From: Clostridia bacterium
Lineage (GTDB): Bacteria > Bacillota > Clostridia > Oscillospirales > CAG-272
Direction: 5' to 3'
NCBI GenBank assembly: GCA_017454525.1
Contig: JAFTCT010000050.1
Coordinates: forward strand, 1-35,136
Length of the DNA stretch: 35,136 nt
The notes under the pieces were generated by a model. That model ran no database searches. It had not been told where the DNA came from and saw only the letters and a list, made by a program, of their open reading frames with translations. Of this stretch, positions 8,623-17,675 are shown one piece after another. The position numbers and the translations under genes are program-made. Numbering within the stretch: the stretch's first letter is position 1; the number at the start of each line of letters is the position of its first letter.

Positions 8623-11568
8623 TTATTCCGTTCTCAAAGCGATCACGGGATCCTTCTTGCTCGCCATGTGCGCGGGGATCAGTCCCGCGACGAGCGTGAG
8701 CGCCATACTGATGGCGATGAGGATCAGAGCGGCGAGCGGCGGCAGGACGGCGTTGAGCGTTCTGATGCCCGTCAGATTGTGCAGGATCGGATTGACGATC
8801 AGGCACAGAAGCAGCGTGATCATCACGCCCATGACGCCGGCGATGAAGCCCTCGATGAGCGTTTCGGCGTTGAAGACGTTGCGGATGTTCTTCTTGGACG
8901 CGCCGATCGAGCGCAGGATGCCGATCTCCTTGGTGCGCTCCAGTACCGAGATATAGGTGATGATCGCGATCATGATCGAGGAGACGACCAGCGAGATCGC
9001 CACGAAGGCGATGAGCACGTAGGAGATCGCCTGGATGACGGTGTTGATGCCGCTGAGCAGCGTTCCGACGGGGTCGGAGATCTCGACCTGCTTCTCGTCG
9101 CCCGCAAGGGCGTTGTATTCGTCCACGAATTTCTTGAGTACGTCCTTCGACTCGAAATCGATGGCGTAGAGATTGATCGAGCGCAGCGTGCGGTCGTCGC
9201 AGACGCCGAAGCGGGCGAGGTTGCCGATATAGGTGTTGTCGTTCTCGTCGGGGGAGATCAGCCCTAAGATCATGCCGAAATAGGAGGGATCGAAGTGCGA
9301 AAGGATCTCGGGGAGGTTGTCGACGGTGATCTTGTACTGCGCTTTGATCTGCGCGACCAGGGCTTCCTGCCCCTCTTTCCCGATCGCCTCAAGGAACTGC
9401 GGGATCTGCTCCTTTGTGAACATCCCGCCGGAGAAGAGATTGAAGGTCTCGTCGTCCACCGTTTCCAAAACCGAAGCCAGCCGGTCGACGGTGAAGGAAT
9501 TCTGGATCATGATATTGGCGAAACTGACGATCTGCTGCTTGCGTTCCTCCGGCATGGCGGCGAAGATCTCCACGGGATCCTTCGGCGTATCGTGTTCGAA
9601 GGGGAAGCCGGACAGCACGTCGCGGGTCTTCGTGATCTCCTGCTGACGGGTGATATCGGCGTTTTTATTGTATTCGGCGACCTGCCGCGCCAGTTCCGCC
9701 GTGTAGCCGATCGGGGCGTTGATGGAATCGGACGTGGCGCCGGCGTTCTTCTTGAAGATGCCGACGATGGTCAGAGGTCTGCCGTGTTCCTTGAGAAATG
9801 CCGACGCGTCGAAATCCTTGTCCTCGCGCACGTCCTTCCAGACGGGATAGAGACGCTCTCCGCCCGACAGATCGTTTATGACGTAGTTGTCGTCGGCCTT
9901 CACGTACCAGTCGGTATTCATCACGTACATGAAGGTTTTTCCGAGGAAATCGTCAAGCGCGTAGGAGAAGCCCTCCTCGATGCCGCTGTCGTATTCCTTG
10001 TCCTTATTGAAGAGCGGGGACATCAGATCCTTGATCTCGTCGGGATTCTTGAAGCCCAGCGCGTAGAGCGCGACGTTGCTGATGCGGTTGTGCTCGTCGA
10101 CGATCAGCACGACTTCGTCGGCCTTTTCGGGCCATCTGCCGCCGACGGTGTCGTACTGCGCCTTCACGACCGGGTTGATCAGTTCGCGCGTTCCGTCGGC
10201 GCGCGGGGTGCCCTCCAGTATCTCTTCATAAAAGTTCATGCCGCCCGCGGCGGACATTCCGCTGAGGGTGGAGCCCGAAAGGGCGGTCATCGACGACATC
10301 ATCGTCTTGATCTCGTCGTTCATATAGTCGAAGAGCGACGTGGGATTGGTGCGCATCACGCGGTCCTCGCCGCCGGGAACGTTCACGGCGTAGATGCTGA
10401 CCGCGAGGTTGTAGACGTAGCGGTAGGCGTTGAGCGCGGGGGCGATCCGGTCGTAGTTCGTTTCGAAATACGCGCGGAAGGAGGGCAGATCGTGCTCCTT
10501 GTAGGTCGTCAGAGCGTTGAACATATTGCCCATCGTATCGTCGGGATAGATGCGGTCGGCGTCGAAAGCGGCGTTCTCCGCGTCCTCGCGCGATTTGGTC
10601 ATCGCCGCGAAGATCGCCGACGTGTCGGAGGTGTAGCGGTTGACCGAGACCGGGAAGGTCGAGAGCGTGTCGCTCTGCACGTTGTCGATATACGCCGATA
10701 CGCCGTTGGAGACCGACAGTATCAGGGCGATGCCGATGATGCCGATCGAGCCTGCGAAACTCGTTAAGATCGTGCGCGCCTTCTTGGTCAGAAGGTTGCG
10801 CAGAGAAAGGGAAAGCGCCGTCATGAAGGACATCGACGCCTTCTTCTGCTTCTTTGCGTCGGAGGCGGCGGGCGCTTCCTCATGTTCTTTATAGGGCATG
10901 GTGTCTCCGACGACCTCGCCGTCCTTCAGACTGACGATGCGCGTCGAATATTCCTTTGCGAGATCGGGGTTGTGCGTGACCATGATGACCAGGCGGTCGC
11001 GCGCCACCTCCCGCAGCAGTTCCATGATCTGCACGCTGGTTTCGGTGTCCAGCGCGCCCGTCGGCTCGTCCGCCAAAAGGATCTCGGGATCGTTGACCAG
11101 CGCCCGCGCGATCGCGACGCGCTGCATCTGTCCGCCCGAGAGCTGGTTGGGCTTTTTCTTAAGCTGGTCGCCCAGTCCCACTTTCTCAAGCGCCGCCGTC
11201 GCCTTCCTTCTGCGTTCCTCCTTGTCCAGTCCCGAAATGGTGGGCGAGAGTTCGACGTTTGAAAGCACGTTCATGTGCTGAATGAGGTTGTAACTCTGGA
11301 ATACGAAGCCGACGCTGTGATTGCGGTAGTTGTCCCAGTCGCGGTCGGAGTATTTTACGGTGGAGATCCCGCCGATCGACAGTTCGCCCGAGGTGGGGCG
11401 GTCAAGTCCGCCGATGACGTTCAGAAGCGTCGTTTTTCCGCATCCCGAGGGACCCAGCACCGAGACGAATTCGTTCTTCCGGAACGCGATGTCGATCCCC
11501 CTGAGCGCCTGCACCTTCATTCCGCCGCCGAGTTCGTAATCTTTGCGAATCGAAGATAATTTGAGCAT
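8623..11568 (-). CDS. ABC transporter: fused ATPase and FtsX-type permease
   Basis: The 981-residue protein joins an ATPase domain of the LolD/MacB class (residues 1-225) to a permease. Walker [10 protein letters not shown] (39-47), signature LSGGQ (143-147), Walker B ILLADEP (163-169) and the H-loop His199 are all intact. A first transmembrane helix near 268-292 is followed by a large extracytoplasmic region of roughly 550 residues. Three C-terminal helices (about 850-960) complete the FtsX/MacB pattern. Such type VII systems extrude peptides, drugs or lipids, or act in mechanotransmission rather than import. The fusion order is MacB-like, but the extracellular part is longer than in E. coli MacB. 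The start has AAAGG upstream. No outer-membrane partner is expected in this host. Confidence 0.88.
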   Translation of the reverse strand: MLKLSSIRKDYELGGGMKVQALRGIDIAFRKNEFVSVLGPSGCGKTTLLNVIGGLDRPTSGELSIGGISTVKYSDRDWDNYRNHSVGFVFQSYNLIQHMNVLSNVELSPTISGLDKEERRRKATAALEKVGLGDQLKKKPNQLSGGQMQRVAIARALVNDPEILLADEPTGALDTETSVQIMELLREVARDRLVIMVTHNPDLAKEYSTRIVSLKDGEVVGDTMPYKEHEEAPAASDAKKQKKASMSFMTALSLSLRNLLTKKARTILTSFAGSIGIIGIALILSVSNGVSAYIDNVQSDTLSTFPVSVNRYTSDTSAIFAAMTKSREDAENAAFDADRIYPDDTMGNMFNALTTYKEHDLPSFRAYFETNYDRIAPALNAYRYVYNLAVSIYAVNVPGGEDRVMRTNPTSLFDYMNDEIKTMMSSMTALSGSTLSGMSAAGGMNFYEEILEGTPRADGTRELINPVVKAQYDTVGGRWPEKADEVVLIVDEHNRISNVALYALGFKNPDEIKDLMSPLFNKDKEYDSGIEEGFSYALDDFLGKTFMYVMNTDWYVKADDNYVINDLSGGERLYPVWKDVREDKDFDASAFLKEHGRPLTIVGIFKKNAGATSDSINAPIGYTAELARQVAEYNKNADITRQQEITKTRDVLSGFPFEHDTPKDPVEIFAAMPEERKQQIVSFANIMIQNSFTVDRLASVLETVDDETFNLFSGGMFTKEQIPQFLEAIGKEGQEALVAQIKAQYKITVDNLPEILSHFDPSYFGMILGLISPDENDNTYIGNLARFGVCDDRTLRSINLYAIDFESKDVLKKFVDEYNALAGDEKQVEISDPVGTLLSGINTVIQAISYVLIAFVAISLVVSSIMIAIITYISVLERTKEIGILRSIGASKKNIRNVFNAETLIEGFIAGVMGVMITLLLCLIVNPILHNLTGIRTLNAVLPPLAALILIAISMALTLVAGLIPAHMASKKDPVIALRTE

Positions 11569-11613
11569 AGTATACCTTTCTTTTACGCCGTGCGCCGCAC
11601 CGGCGCCGGATTT

Positions 11614-12255
11614 TCACAGTTTGCGGAAACGAAGGATCGCGGGAGGCGCGTCGCAGATCATGATGGCGGCGGTCAGTTCGTGCCCGTCAAAATCCATGAA
11701 ATAGTAGTGACCGACCTCGTACTTTGAAGGATCCTCGTTGACGATCTTGTAAGGCCCCGCGGAAGAATTGCTCTTCAGAACGCGGATGCGGACGGTCTGC
11801 GCCGAATTGAGCGTCAGACTGTCACCCTTGAAAAGAAGGGTGCTGAAGCCGTCGTCGCACGTCCATTTGCCCTGCAGGAGGGGCAGCACTTCGCCGTCGA
11901 CGACCGTGTAATCGCCGTAGCGCGAATGGTTCGTGCGCTTGAGGTTCGTTTTGCTGATCCCGCTGATCGGGAAGTCCTCCTCAAAATACAGGACGTCGTC
12001 CTTGAGGCGCAGCGCCGTGACCTTGGCGTAAACGCGGCCGTCGTTCTCGTAGCGCAGCCCGTTTTCATCGGGGATCGCGTCAAGACTGCCGTCCCCGTTT
12101 TCCCTGACATGGAACTTCGTTTTCAGTACGGGCGAATTCCTCCACAGGATCACCGCTTTCCCGTTCTCGATCTCTATACGCGTGCCGATCACGCCCGGTT
12201 CTTCCCAGTTGCCGTTGAACTGTTCGACGGCGGTGTTCTTTTTCTTGAAAAACAT
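11614..12255 (-). CDS. Beta-rich protein of unknown function
   Basis: The 213-residue protein has no signal peptide and starts MFFKKKN. Alternating hydrophobic residues and frequent Gly/Asn turns suggest mostly beta strands, possibly two related halves (GNWEEPGVIGTRIEIENGKAV and LLQGKWTCDDGFSTLLFKGDS both look like lipocalin-type G-x-W starts). I do not recognise a family. The start has GAGGA nine bases upstream. It precedes the ABC transporter by 45 bases on the same strand and probably shares its mRNA. Confidence 0.65.
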   Translation of the reverse strand: MFFKKKNTAVEQFNGNWEEPGVIGTRIEIENGKAVILWRNSPVLKTKFHVRENGDGSLDAIPDENGLRYENDGRVYAKVTALRLKDDVLYFEEDFPISGISKTNLKRTNHSRYGDYTVVDGEVLPLLQGKWTCDDGFSTLLFKGDSLTLNSAQTVRIRVLKSNSSAGPYKIVNEDPSKYEVGHYYFMDFDGHELTAAIMICDAPPAILRFRKL

Positions 12256-12293
12256 ATCTGTTCCTCACAATTCCGACTAATGTTCCACAAATG

Positions 12294-12322
12294 ATTGTAG
12301 CAGATTTTTTTCAGAAGTGCAA
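12294..12322 (-). promoter_or_regulatory. Possible promoter for the 12255-8623 unit
   Basis: On the minus strand TACAAT (12299-12294) is a good -10 box; the best -35 at 17-base spacing is a weak TTGCAC. The call rests mainly on the -10 box and position. Confidence 0.4.
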
Positions 12323-12382
12323 CAGTTTTTTTTTCAATTTCACGATTTTTTTTCGCCGCTTCCTCCGCCTGCAAAAAAATGC

Positions 12383-12411
12383 TTGACAAGCGCGAAAAAC
12401 TGTGATACAAT
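12383..12411 (+). promoter_or_regulatory. Promoter of the leucine T-box unit
   Basis: TTGACA (12383-12388) and TACAAT (12406-12411) are 17 bases apart, just upstream of the T-box leader. Confidence 0.8.
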
Positions 12412-12417
12412 CCCGCT

Positions 12418-12697
12418 TGTAACGGCGTTGAAGGTATTAAGCCGACAAAGCGAACGCACACAGAGAGCCGCCGGCGGTGGAAGGGCGGCAGCGGTCTTTG
12501 GCGGTCGTCTCGTACCGGAGCCGGATCCGTGAACGGCTTGCGCCAAGTAAGGGATCCCGGGAGATCCCGTCACAGATCGGAAGTCTAAGGACGGACTTCG
12601 CAGAGCGGCCGCGCCTGCGGCAACACGGGTGGTACCGTGGTCAACGATACGTTGGTCATCCCGCGGATCTTATGGAGTAAGATCTGCGGTTTTTTCA
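12418..12697 (+). promoter_or_regulatory. T-box riboswitch, probable Leu (CTC) specifier
   Basis: The leader contains the T-box hallmarks in order: AGAGAG at the base of stem I (12462-12467), the distal GGCGGTGGAAG element, a probable specifier CTC at 12509-12511 followed by G and then TACCGGAGC, and the T-box core TGGTACCGTG at 12630-12639. The last part is a terminator with a 12-bp stem (12661-12689) and a T-run. The specifier was placed by aligning to the GAGC segment that follows it; the second T-box in this window gives the same offset. Uncharged tRNA-Leu would stabilise the antiterminator and turn the downstream genes on during leucine shortage. Class is certain; specificity is likely. 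Confidence 0.9.
12661..12696 (+). terminator. T-box 1 terminator
   Basis: CCGCGGATCTTA pairs with TAAGATCTGCGG (one G-U) around a five-base loop, followed by six T. It competes with the antiterminator that contains the T-box core. Confidence 0.88.
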
Positions 12698-12710
12698 TGG
12701 AGGAACGGGT

Positions 12711-14093
12711 ATGAAAAGAATTCTTTTTGAAGACTATACGCTGCGGCAGCCGGAGTCGGGAAGCGCGCACAAACTGCTGTTCAGGGAGAAGGTGTCGGTC
12801 TGCCGGACGCTCGACGCGCTGGGCGTCGATTTCATCGAACTGCCCGGGACCGGAAATCCGCGTGAGGACGCCGTGATCGTCAAGACGGTGCGCGCCGCCG
12901 TGACGAACGCTTGTCTCGTGCTGCCGGTCGGCGACGATCCCGCGCGCGGGAAGGCGGTCTTTGACGCGCTGCCCGATCTTTCGGCGGTGCGCGTCAAGAT
13001 CTCTCTGCCCGTTTCGACCGTACAAATGGAGTACCGCTTCCGGCTGAAGAACGCCGGTATGACGGAGAAGATCGCGGCGACGGCGTCGGAAGCGGCGAAA
13101 CTCTGCCCGGACGTGGAGTTCGAGGCGCTCGACGCGACGCGCGCCGAGGAGGCGTTTCTGATCGACGCCTGCCGGACCGCCGTTGAAAACGGCGCGACGG
13201 CGATCACCCTCTGCGACGATGCGGGCGAGACGCTGCCGGAGGAGTTCGCCGCCCTCGTTTCGTCTGTGAAAAAAGCCGTGAACGCCGACGTTTTCGTCAA
13301 GACCTCCGACCGGCTGGGCATGGCGTCGTCGAATATGCTGGCGGCGCTGAAAGCGGGCGCGGACGGCGTGAAGGTCTGCCTCGAGAGCGGAGAGGGACTG
13401 ACGCTTGAAAGAGCGGCGGCGGTCCTCTTCGCGCGCGGCGAGGAGGCGGGACTGACCGCCTCGCTCGAGAGCGCGGCGCTGCACACCGACGTGCGCACGC
13501 TGCTCCGTTCGCTTGACAAGGACCGGCAGAACGAGGCGCGGGAGAGCAAGGAAGTCTTCGTGGCGCTCGACGCCGAGAGCACGCCCGCGCAGTTGAGGGA
13601 AGCGGCGCTGACGCTCGGTTACGACCTGTCTGAGGAGGATCTCGGAAAGGTCCTTGACAGTCTGCGCACGATCTGCCGCAAGAAGGGCCCGGTCGGCAAG
13701 AGAGAATTTGAAGCGATCATCGCCTCGAGCGCGATGCAGGTGCCGTCGACCTATCACCTCGACTGCTATACCGCCACGAGCGGCAATACGACCCTGTCGG
13801 TCTCACAGGTAACGCTCGTGCGCGACGGCGAGAAGATCTCGGGCGTGGCGTCGGGCGACGGTCCGATCGACGCGGCGTTCCGGGCGCTGGAGGGCTGCAT
13901 CGGGCATCACTATGAACTCGACGATTTTCAGATCCAGTCGATCACCGAGGGGAAGGAAGCGCTCGGAAGCGCGCTCGTGCGGCTGCGTCACGAGGGGAAA
14001 CTGTATTCCGGCAGCGGCATCTCGACCGACATCGTCGGCGCCAGCATCCGCGCCTACGTCAACGCGCTGAACAAGATCGTATACGAAGGATAA
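12711..14093 (+). CDS. Isopropylmalate-synthase-like pseudoenzyme with LeuA regulatory domain
   Basis: The 460-residue protein aligns along its length with 2-isopropylmalate synthase (TIM barrel about 1-270, linker, LeuA dimerisation domain about 345-460). In the barrel the LRDGEQ motif has become LRQPES, so the metal-binding Asp is Gln13. The HxHND metal motif is VKTSD (196-200), losing both His and the Asn. The NGLGERAGN loop is also gone. Normal synthase chemistry is therefore unlikely. The C-terminal domain keeps GDGPIDAAF (about 382) and GSGISTDIVGAS (about 431), the leucine-binding signature. GGAGGA precedes the ATG, immediately after the T-box. A leucine-sensing regulator or subunit of the next enzyme is my inference; a changed aldolase-like activity is the alternative. 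Confidence 0.85.
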   Translation: MKRILFEDYTLRQPESGSAHKLLFREKVSVCRTLDALGVDFIELPGTGNPREDAVIVKTVRAAVTNACLVLPVGDDPARGKAVFDALPDLSAVRVKISLPVSTVQMEYRFRLKNAGMTEKIAATASEAAKLCPDVEFEALDATRAEEAFLIDACRTAVENGATAITLCDDAGETLPEEFAALVSSVKKAVNADVFVKTSDRLGMASSNMLAALKAGADGVKVCLESGEGLTLERAAAVLFARGEEAGLTASLESAALHTDVRTLLRSLDKDRQNEARESKEVFVALDAESTPAQLREAALTLGYDLSEEDLGKVLDSLRTICRKKGPVGKREFEAIIASSAMQVPSTYHLDCYTATSGNTTLSVSQVTLVRDGEKISGVASGDGPIDAAFRALEGCIGHHYELDDFQIQSITEGKEALGSALVRLRHEGKLYSGSGISTDIVGASIRAYVNALNKIVYEG

Positions 14094-14129
14094 AGGAAAG
14101 GCGTCCATGACGCCGGCAAAGGATAGATT

Positions 14130-16577
14130 ATGAAACTCTGTTTTTCTACGGAAAACGTGAATATGCCCTCCTTCCTGCAGCTCTGCCGCTTTGCCGCGGA
14201 CTGCGCGCTCGCGGGCTTTGAGATCTTTGATCCGGTCGCCGAACGGCGCGCGCATTCCGACAGCGTCACGGTGCCCGGCGGGCGCAGCGACGCGATGCGC
14301 AAACTGCGCAACAGAGGGCTGGAGGTCCCGGCGCTGAGACTGCCGCAGCCCCTGGAGGAACTCAGCGAGGAGGAACTGCTGCGCGCGGTCGATCTGCAGA
14401 TCTCCTCCGGGATCCGCGCGCTCATTCTCTGCTGCGGGGCAGACGCCGACAGCGCGGCGGTGTGCGCAAAACTGAAAAGAGCCCTGCGCCGCGCCGAGGA
14501 AGCGGACTGCGTTCTGCTCATCGAAACCGTCGGCGCCTATGCCGATACCTCGAAGCTGCTTGAACTCTTCTCGATGGCGGCGTCGGTCTCGCTCTTCGCC
14601 TCCTGGAACGTCCGCGCCACCTTCTTTGACGCGGGCGAGAGCGCCGAAACGACGATCAAGACGCTGGGCGCCTACGTGCGCTACGTGCGCTTAGGCGACC
14701 GCCTTGACGGGAAGAACGTCCTCATCGGCGAGGGGAAGCTGCCGGTCGGGCTGTTCGTGGACGCGCTGCGCTCGCTCGATTACGACGGATATATCTGCGC
14801 CGACAATAACGACGAGTTTACCGATCCCGATCTGGTCATGACGCATTTCGTCAACTATATGACCTCCTTTGAGAAGGACGAGCGCCGTCTGTCCTCCCTG
14901 CCGACCAACCGCGACGGCAGCGGGACCTTCCCCTTCAAGAAGTACACGACGCTCGACCTGACCTTCCCGCAGCTGCTCGATCACATGGCTTCGCTCTATC
15001 CCGACCGGTACGCCTTCAAATACACGACGCTCGACTATACGCGCACCTACGCGCAGTTCCGGCGCGACGTCGACCGCGCGGCAGCGGCGTTCATCAGAAT
15101 GGGCGTCAAGCCCGGCTACCACGTCGCGATCTGGGCGCCCAATATCCCCCAGTGGTTCATCACCTTCTGGGCGGCGACAAGGATCGGCGCGGTGCTCGTG
15201 ACCGTCAATACCGCCTATAAGATCCACGAGATCGAATACCTCCTCAGGCAATCCGACACGCATACGCTCGTGATGAGCCGCGGGAACAAGGATACCGACT
15301 ATAAGGAGATCATTGAGGAACTCTGTCCCGAACTCAAGGGGCACAAGAAGGGCAGCGCGCTGTACGCGGCGAAGCTCCCCTTCCTGCGTCACGTCGTTCC
15401 GGTCGGCTTCCCGATGGAAGGCTGCCTCGAGTGGTATGAGATGCTCGAAGAGGGCGAGGGCGTGCCCTTCGACGAGGTGCGCCGCCGCGCTTCGGAAGTG
15501 AAGTGCGACGACGTCTGCAATATGCAGTACACCTCGGGCACGACGGGATTTCCCAAGGGCGTGATGCTCACCCACCGCAACATCATCAACAACGGCAAGA
15601 TCATCGGCGACCGCATGGACCTCTCCACCGCCGACCGCATGATGATCCAGGTGCCGATGTTCCACTGCTTCGGCATGGTGCTGTCGATGACCTCGATGAT
15701 GACCCACGGCGGCACGCTCTGTCCGCTGCCGTATTTTTCGCCCAAATCGTCGCTCGCCTGCGTCACGCAGGAGAAGATCACCTGCTTCAACGGCGTGCCG
15801 ACGATGTTCATCGCGATGTTCAATCACGAGGATTTCCCGAAAACCGATTTTTCGCACATGCGCACCGGCATCATGGCGGGTTCCAACTGCCCGCCGGAAC
15901 TGATGAAGCGCGCGTCGGTCGAAATGAATATGCGTGAAATTCTGTCGGTCTACGGACAGACCGAGGCGGCGCCCGGCTGCACGATGGGCGAGGTGAACGA
16001 GTCGCTTGAACTGCGCACCGAAACGGTGGGCAGCGCCTTCCCGGGCGTCGAATGCAAGATCATCGATCCCGAAACGGGAAAGGACCTGCCCGACGGTCAG
16101 AGCGGCGAGTTCGTCGCGCGCGGCTTCAATATCATGAAGGGCTATTACAAGATGCCCGAAGCGACCGCCCAGACCGTCGACCGGGACGGCTGGCTCCACT
16201 CGGGCGACATCTGCTGCCGCACGCCCGAAGGGTATTACCGCGTGACCGGACGGCTGAAGGATATGATCATCCGCGGCGGCGAGAACCTCTATCCCCGCGA
16301 GATCGAGGAGTTTTACTTAACGCATCCGAAGGTCAAGGACGTGCAGGTCATCGGCGTACCCGACAAGACCTACGGCGAGGAAGCCTGCGCATGGATCATT
16401 CTCCACGAGGGCGAAACGGCGGACGCCGCCGAAATGACCGCCTTCGGGCGCGCCCATATCGCCCGCCACAAGGTGCCGCGCTACTTCCTGTTCGTGTCCG
16501 AACTGCCGATGAACGCCGCGGGGAAGATCCTGAAATACAAAATGAAGGAAGAGTCGGTAAGGATCCTCGGGCTGTGA
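14130..16577 (+). CDS. TIM-barrel / AMP-forming acyl-CoA synthetase fusion
   Basis: Residues 1-265 resemble the xylose-isomerase-like (AP endonuclease 2) barrel, for example GEGKLPVGLFVDALRSLDYDGYI. Expected metal ligands look degenerate (VRLGD where HLKD is usual, ADNND where a Glu is usual). Residues of about 285-815 are a complete acyl-CoA synthetase: the P-loop YTSGTTGFPKG (about 468), YGQTEAAP, SGDICCRTPEGYYRVTGR.KD, and the catalytic Lys in NAAGKILKYK near the end. The ligase forms acyl-AMP and then acyl-CoA; the substrate is not deducible but a branched short-chain acid fits the T-box context. AAAGGA precedes the ATG. It shares the leucine T-box unit with the pseudo-synthase 36 bases upstream. 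Confidence 0.87.
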   Translation: MKLCFSTENVNMPSFLQLCRFAADCALAGFEIFDPVAERRAHSDSVTVPGGRSDAMRKLRNRGLEVPALRLPQPLEELSEEELLRAVDLQISSGIRALILCCGADADSAAVCAKLKRALRRAEEADCVLLIETVGAYADTSKLLELFSMAASVSLFASWNVRATFFDAGESAETTIKTLGAYVRYVRLGDRLDGKNVLIGEGKLPVGLFVDALRSLDYDGYICADNNDEFTDPDLVMTHFVNYMTSFEKDERRLSSLPTNRDGSGTFPFKKYTTLDLTFPQLLDHMASLYPDRYAFKYTTLDYTRTYAQFRRDVDRAAAAFIRMGVKPGYHVAIWAPNIPQWFITFWAATRIGAVLVTVNTAYKIHEIEYLLRQSDTHTLVMSRGNKDTDYKEIIEELCPELKGHKKGSALYAAKLPFLRHVVPVGFPMEGCLEWYEMLEEGEGVPFDEVRRRASEVKCDDVCNMQYTSGTTGFPKGVMLTHRNIINNGKIIGDRMDLSTADRMMIQVPMFHCFGMVLSMTSMMTHGGTLCPLPYFSPKSSLACVTQEKITCFNGVPTMFIAMFNHEDFPKTDFSHMRTGIMAGSNCPPELMKRASVEMNMREILSVYGQTEAAPGCTMGEVNESLELRTETVGSAFPGVECKIIDPETGKDLPDGQSGEFVARGFNIMKGYYKMPEATAQTVDRDGWLHSGDICCRTPEGYYRVTGRLKDMIIRGGENLYPREIEEFYLTHPKVKDVQVIGVPDKTYGEEACAWIILHEGETADAAEMTAFGRAHIARHKVPRYFLFVSELPMNAAGKILKYKMKEESVRILGL

Positions 16578-16635
16578 ACGGGAAAACCGAACATCATACG
16601 CAAAAAATAAGACCGGCGGAACTGAAAAATAACTC

Positions 16636-16664
16636 TTGACATTTTCCCGATTCCTTTGTATAAT
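16636..16664 (+). promoter_or_regulatory. Consensus promoter for the STAS gene pair
   Basis: TTGACA (16636-16641) and TATAAT (16659-16664), both perfect, are separated by 17 bases. Transcription would start near 16671. Confidence 0.85.
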
Positions 16665-16702
16665 CAATTTGTAGTATGAATATTGAAAGGAATTTGATCG
16701 TT

Positions 16703-16999
16703 ATGGTAATCGGCAAAGAGTGCAACGGAACAAAACTCATCCTTTCCGTGGAAGGGCGTCTGGACACGCTGACGGCGCCGGAACTGGAGAAAGAGATCAA
16801 CGCGTCGCTGGGCGGCGTTGAAGAGATCGTGTTTGATTTTTCAAAACTTGAATACATCTCCTCCGCCGGTCTGCGCGTTCTTTTGTCCGCTCAGAAGAAA
16901 GCGGCGGGAAAAGGAGGCTGCACCGTCACGGGTGCGAACGAAACGGTGAAAGAGATCTTTGACGTCACCGGCTTTTCGGATATTCTCAACGTTATATAA
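16703..16999 (+). CDS. STAS-domain anti-sigma factor antagonist-like protein
   Basis: The 98-residue protein is a single STAS domain like SpoIIAA/RsbV: VEGRLDTLTAPELEKEI, then FDFSKLEYISSAGLRVLL, where the Ser of the SSAGLR motif is the usual phosphorylation site. Proteins of this kind bind an anti-sigma kinase in a phosphorylation-dependent way. I chose the ATG at 16703, which has AAAGG 12 bases upstream; the ATG at 16676 would start only about five bases from the transcript start and has no ribosome site. The next gene follows directly and is likely its partner. Confidence 0.85.
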   Translation: MVIGKECNGTKLILSVEGRLDTLTAPELEKEINASLGGVEEIVFDFSKLEYISSAGLRVLLSAQKKAAGKGGCTVTGANETVKEIFDVTGFSDILNVI

Positions 17000-17010
17000 G
17001 GAGTACGGAT

Positions 17011-17616
17011 ATGAAATCGGATGTTGTGACCATTAAAAGCGGCGGCGAAGGATTTGCGCAGGCGCTGGAGCAGGCGGAATCCACCGCGAGATTCAGATCC
17101 CTGTCAGATAAGAGCGCGCTGTATCTGCGCCTTCTGACCGAGGAAATGACCGGGATGTTCCGCGCGATCGCGGGAGAGAACGAAGCGGATTTCTGGATCG
17201 AGGATCAGGACAGGGATTTTGAGCTGCACCTGAAAGCCGAGACGATGATGACCGGCGAACTGCGCAGGAAATTCCTCGCGGTCTCCACCACCGGGCAGAA
17301 CGAAGCCGCCAAAGGGTTTATGGGTAAGATCAGGCAGGTGTTTGAGACGGCGCTGGAACCGGAGAACAGGAACGTTCCGTCGCTGATGAGCGGCGGCTGG
17401 TTCGGCACGGGCGCCGCCGCGATGCCCGCTATGGGCGAGATCCAGGCGGAAGTCTGGTCGCTCAATCAGTACAAGAGTTCTCTCGATCAGGGCGCAAAGG
17501 ATGAGGAAGCGTGGGACGAGCTTGAAAAATCTGTCGTTTCCAAACTTGCCGACGACGTGCGCATCACGATCAAAAAGGGCGTCGTTGAGCTCGTGATCTG
17601 CAAAAAACTTGTCTGA
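17011..17616 (+). CDS. Possible degenerate HATPase-type partner of the STAS protein
   Basis: The 201-residue soluble protein lies 11 bases after the STAS gene, with TAAGGAG as ribosome site. LYLRLLTEEMTGMF near residue 40 is placed like the N-box helix of anti-sigma kinases (HATPase_c), although the expected Asn is absent. GFMGKIRQVFE at about 103 could be a remnant of the ATP lid. The C-terminal VRITIKKGVVELVI looks like a final strand. The assignment rests mostly on gene context: STAS proteins usually sit beside such a kinase. If correct it may no longer bind ATP normally. No sigma factor gene is nearby. Confidence 0.45.
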   Translation: MKSDVVTIKSGGEGFAQALEQAESTARFRSLSDKSALYLRLLTEEMTGMFRAIAGENEADFWIEDQDRDFELHLKAETMMTGELRRKFLAVSTTGQNEAAKGFMGKIRQVFETALEPENRNVPSLMSGGWFGTGAAAMPAMGEIQAEVWSLNQYKSSLDQGAKDEEAWDELEKSVVSKLADDVRITIKKGVVELVICKKLV

Positions 17617-17640
17617 TCCCGCATTTTTTCCGAAAAGCAC

Positions 17641-17669
17641 TTGACAAACAGTCCGTTCGGTGCTACAAT
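17641..17669 (+). promoter_or_regulatory. Promoter of the isoleucine T-box operon
   Basis: TTGACA (17641-17646) and TACAAT (17664-17669) are 17 bases apart, with the same arrangement as at the first T-box. Confidence 0.85.
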
Positions 17670-17675
17670 ACGACC

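Noticed and set aside
9295..10767. 490-codon plus-strand frame inside the ABC transporter region
   Set aside because: It is the complement of the permease part; composition is His/Asp/Arg-rich and unlike a protein.
12585..13757. Minus-strand frame opposite the synthase-like gene and T-box
   Set aside because: It runs through the T-box terminator and is a shadow of a well-supported gene.
14691..16199. 502-codon minus-strand frame
   Set aside because: Shadow of the acyl-CoA synthetase fusion; no motif, His/Arg-rich.
16676..16702. ATG at 16676 as the start of the STAS gene
   Set aside because: It lies about five bases after the predicted transcript start and has no ribosome site; the ATG at 16703 has AAAGG upstream.
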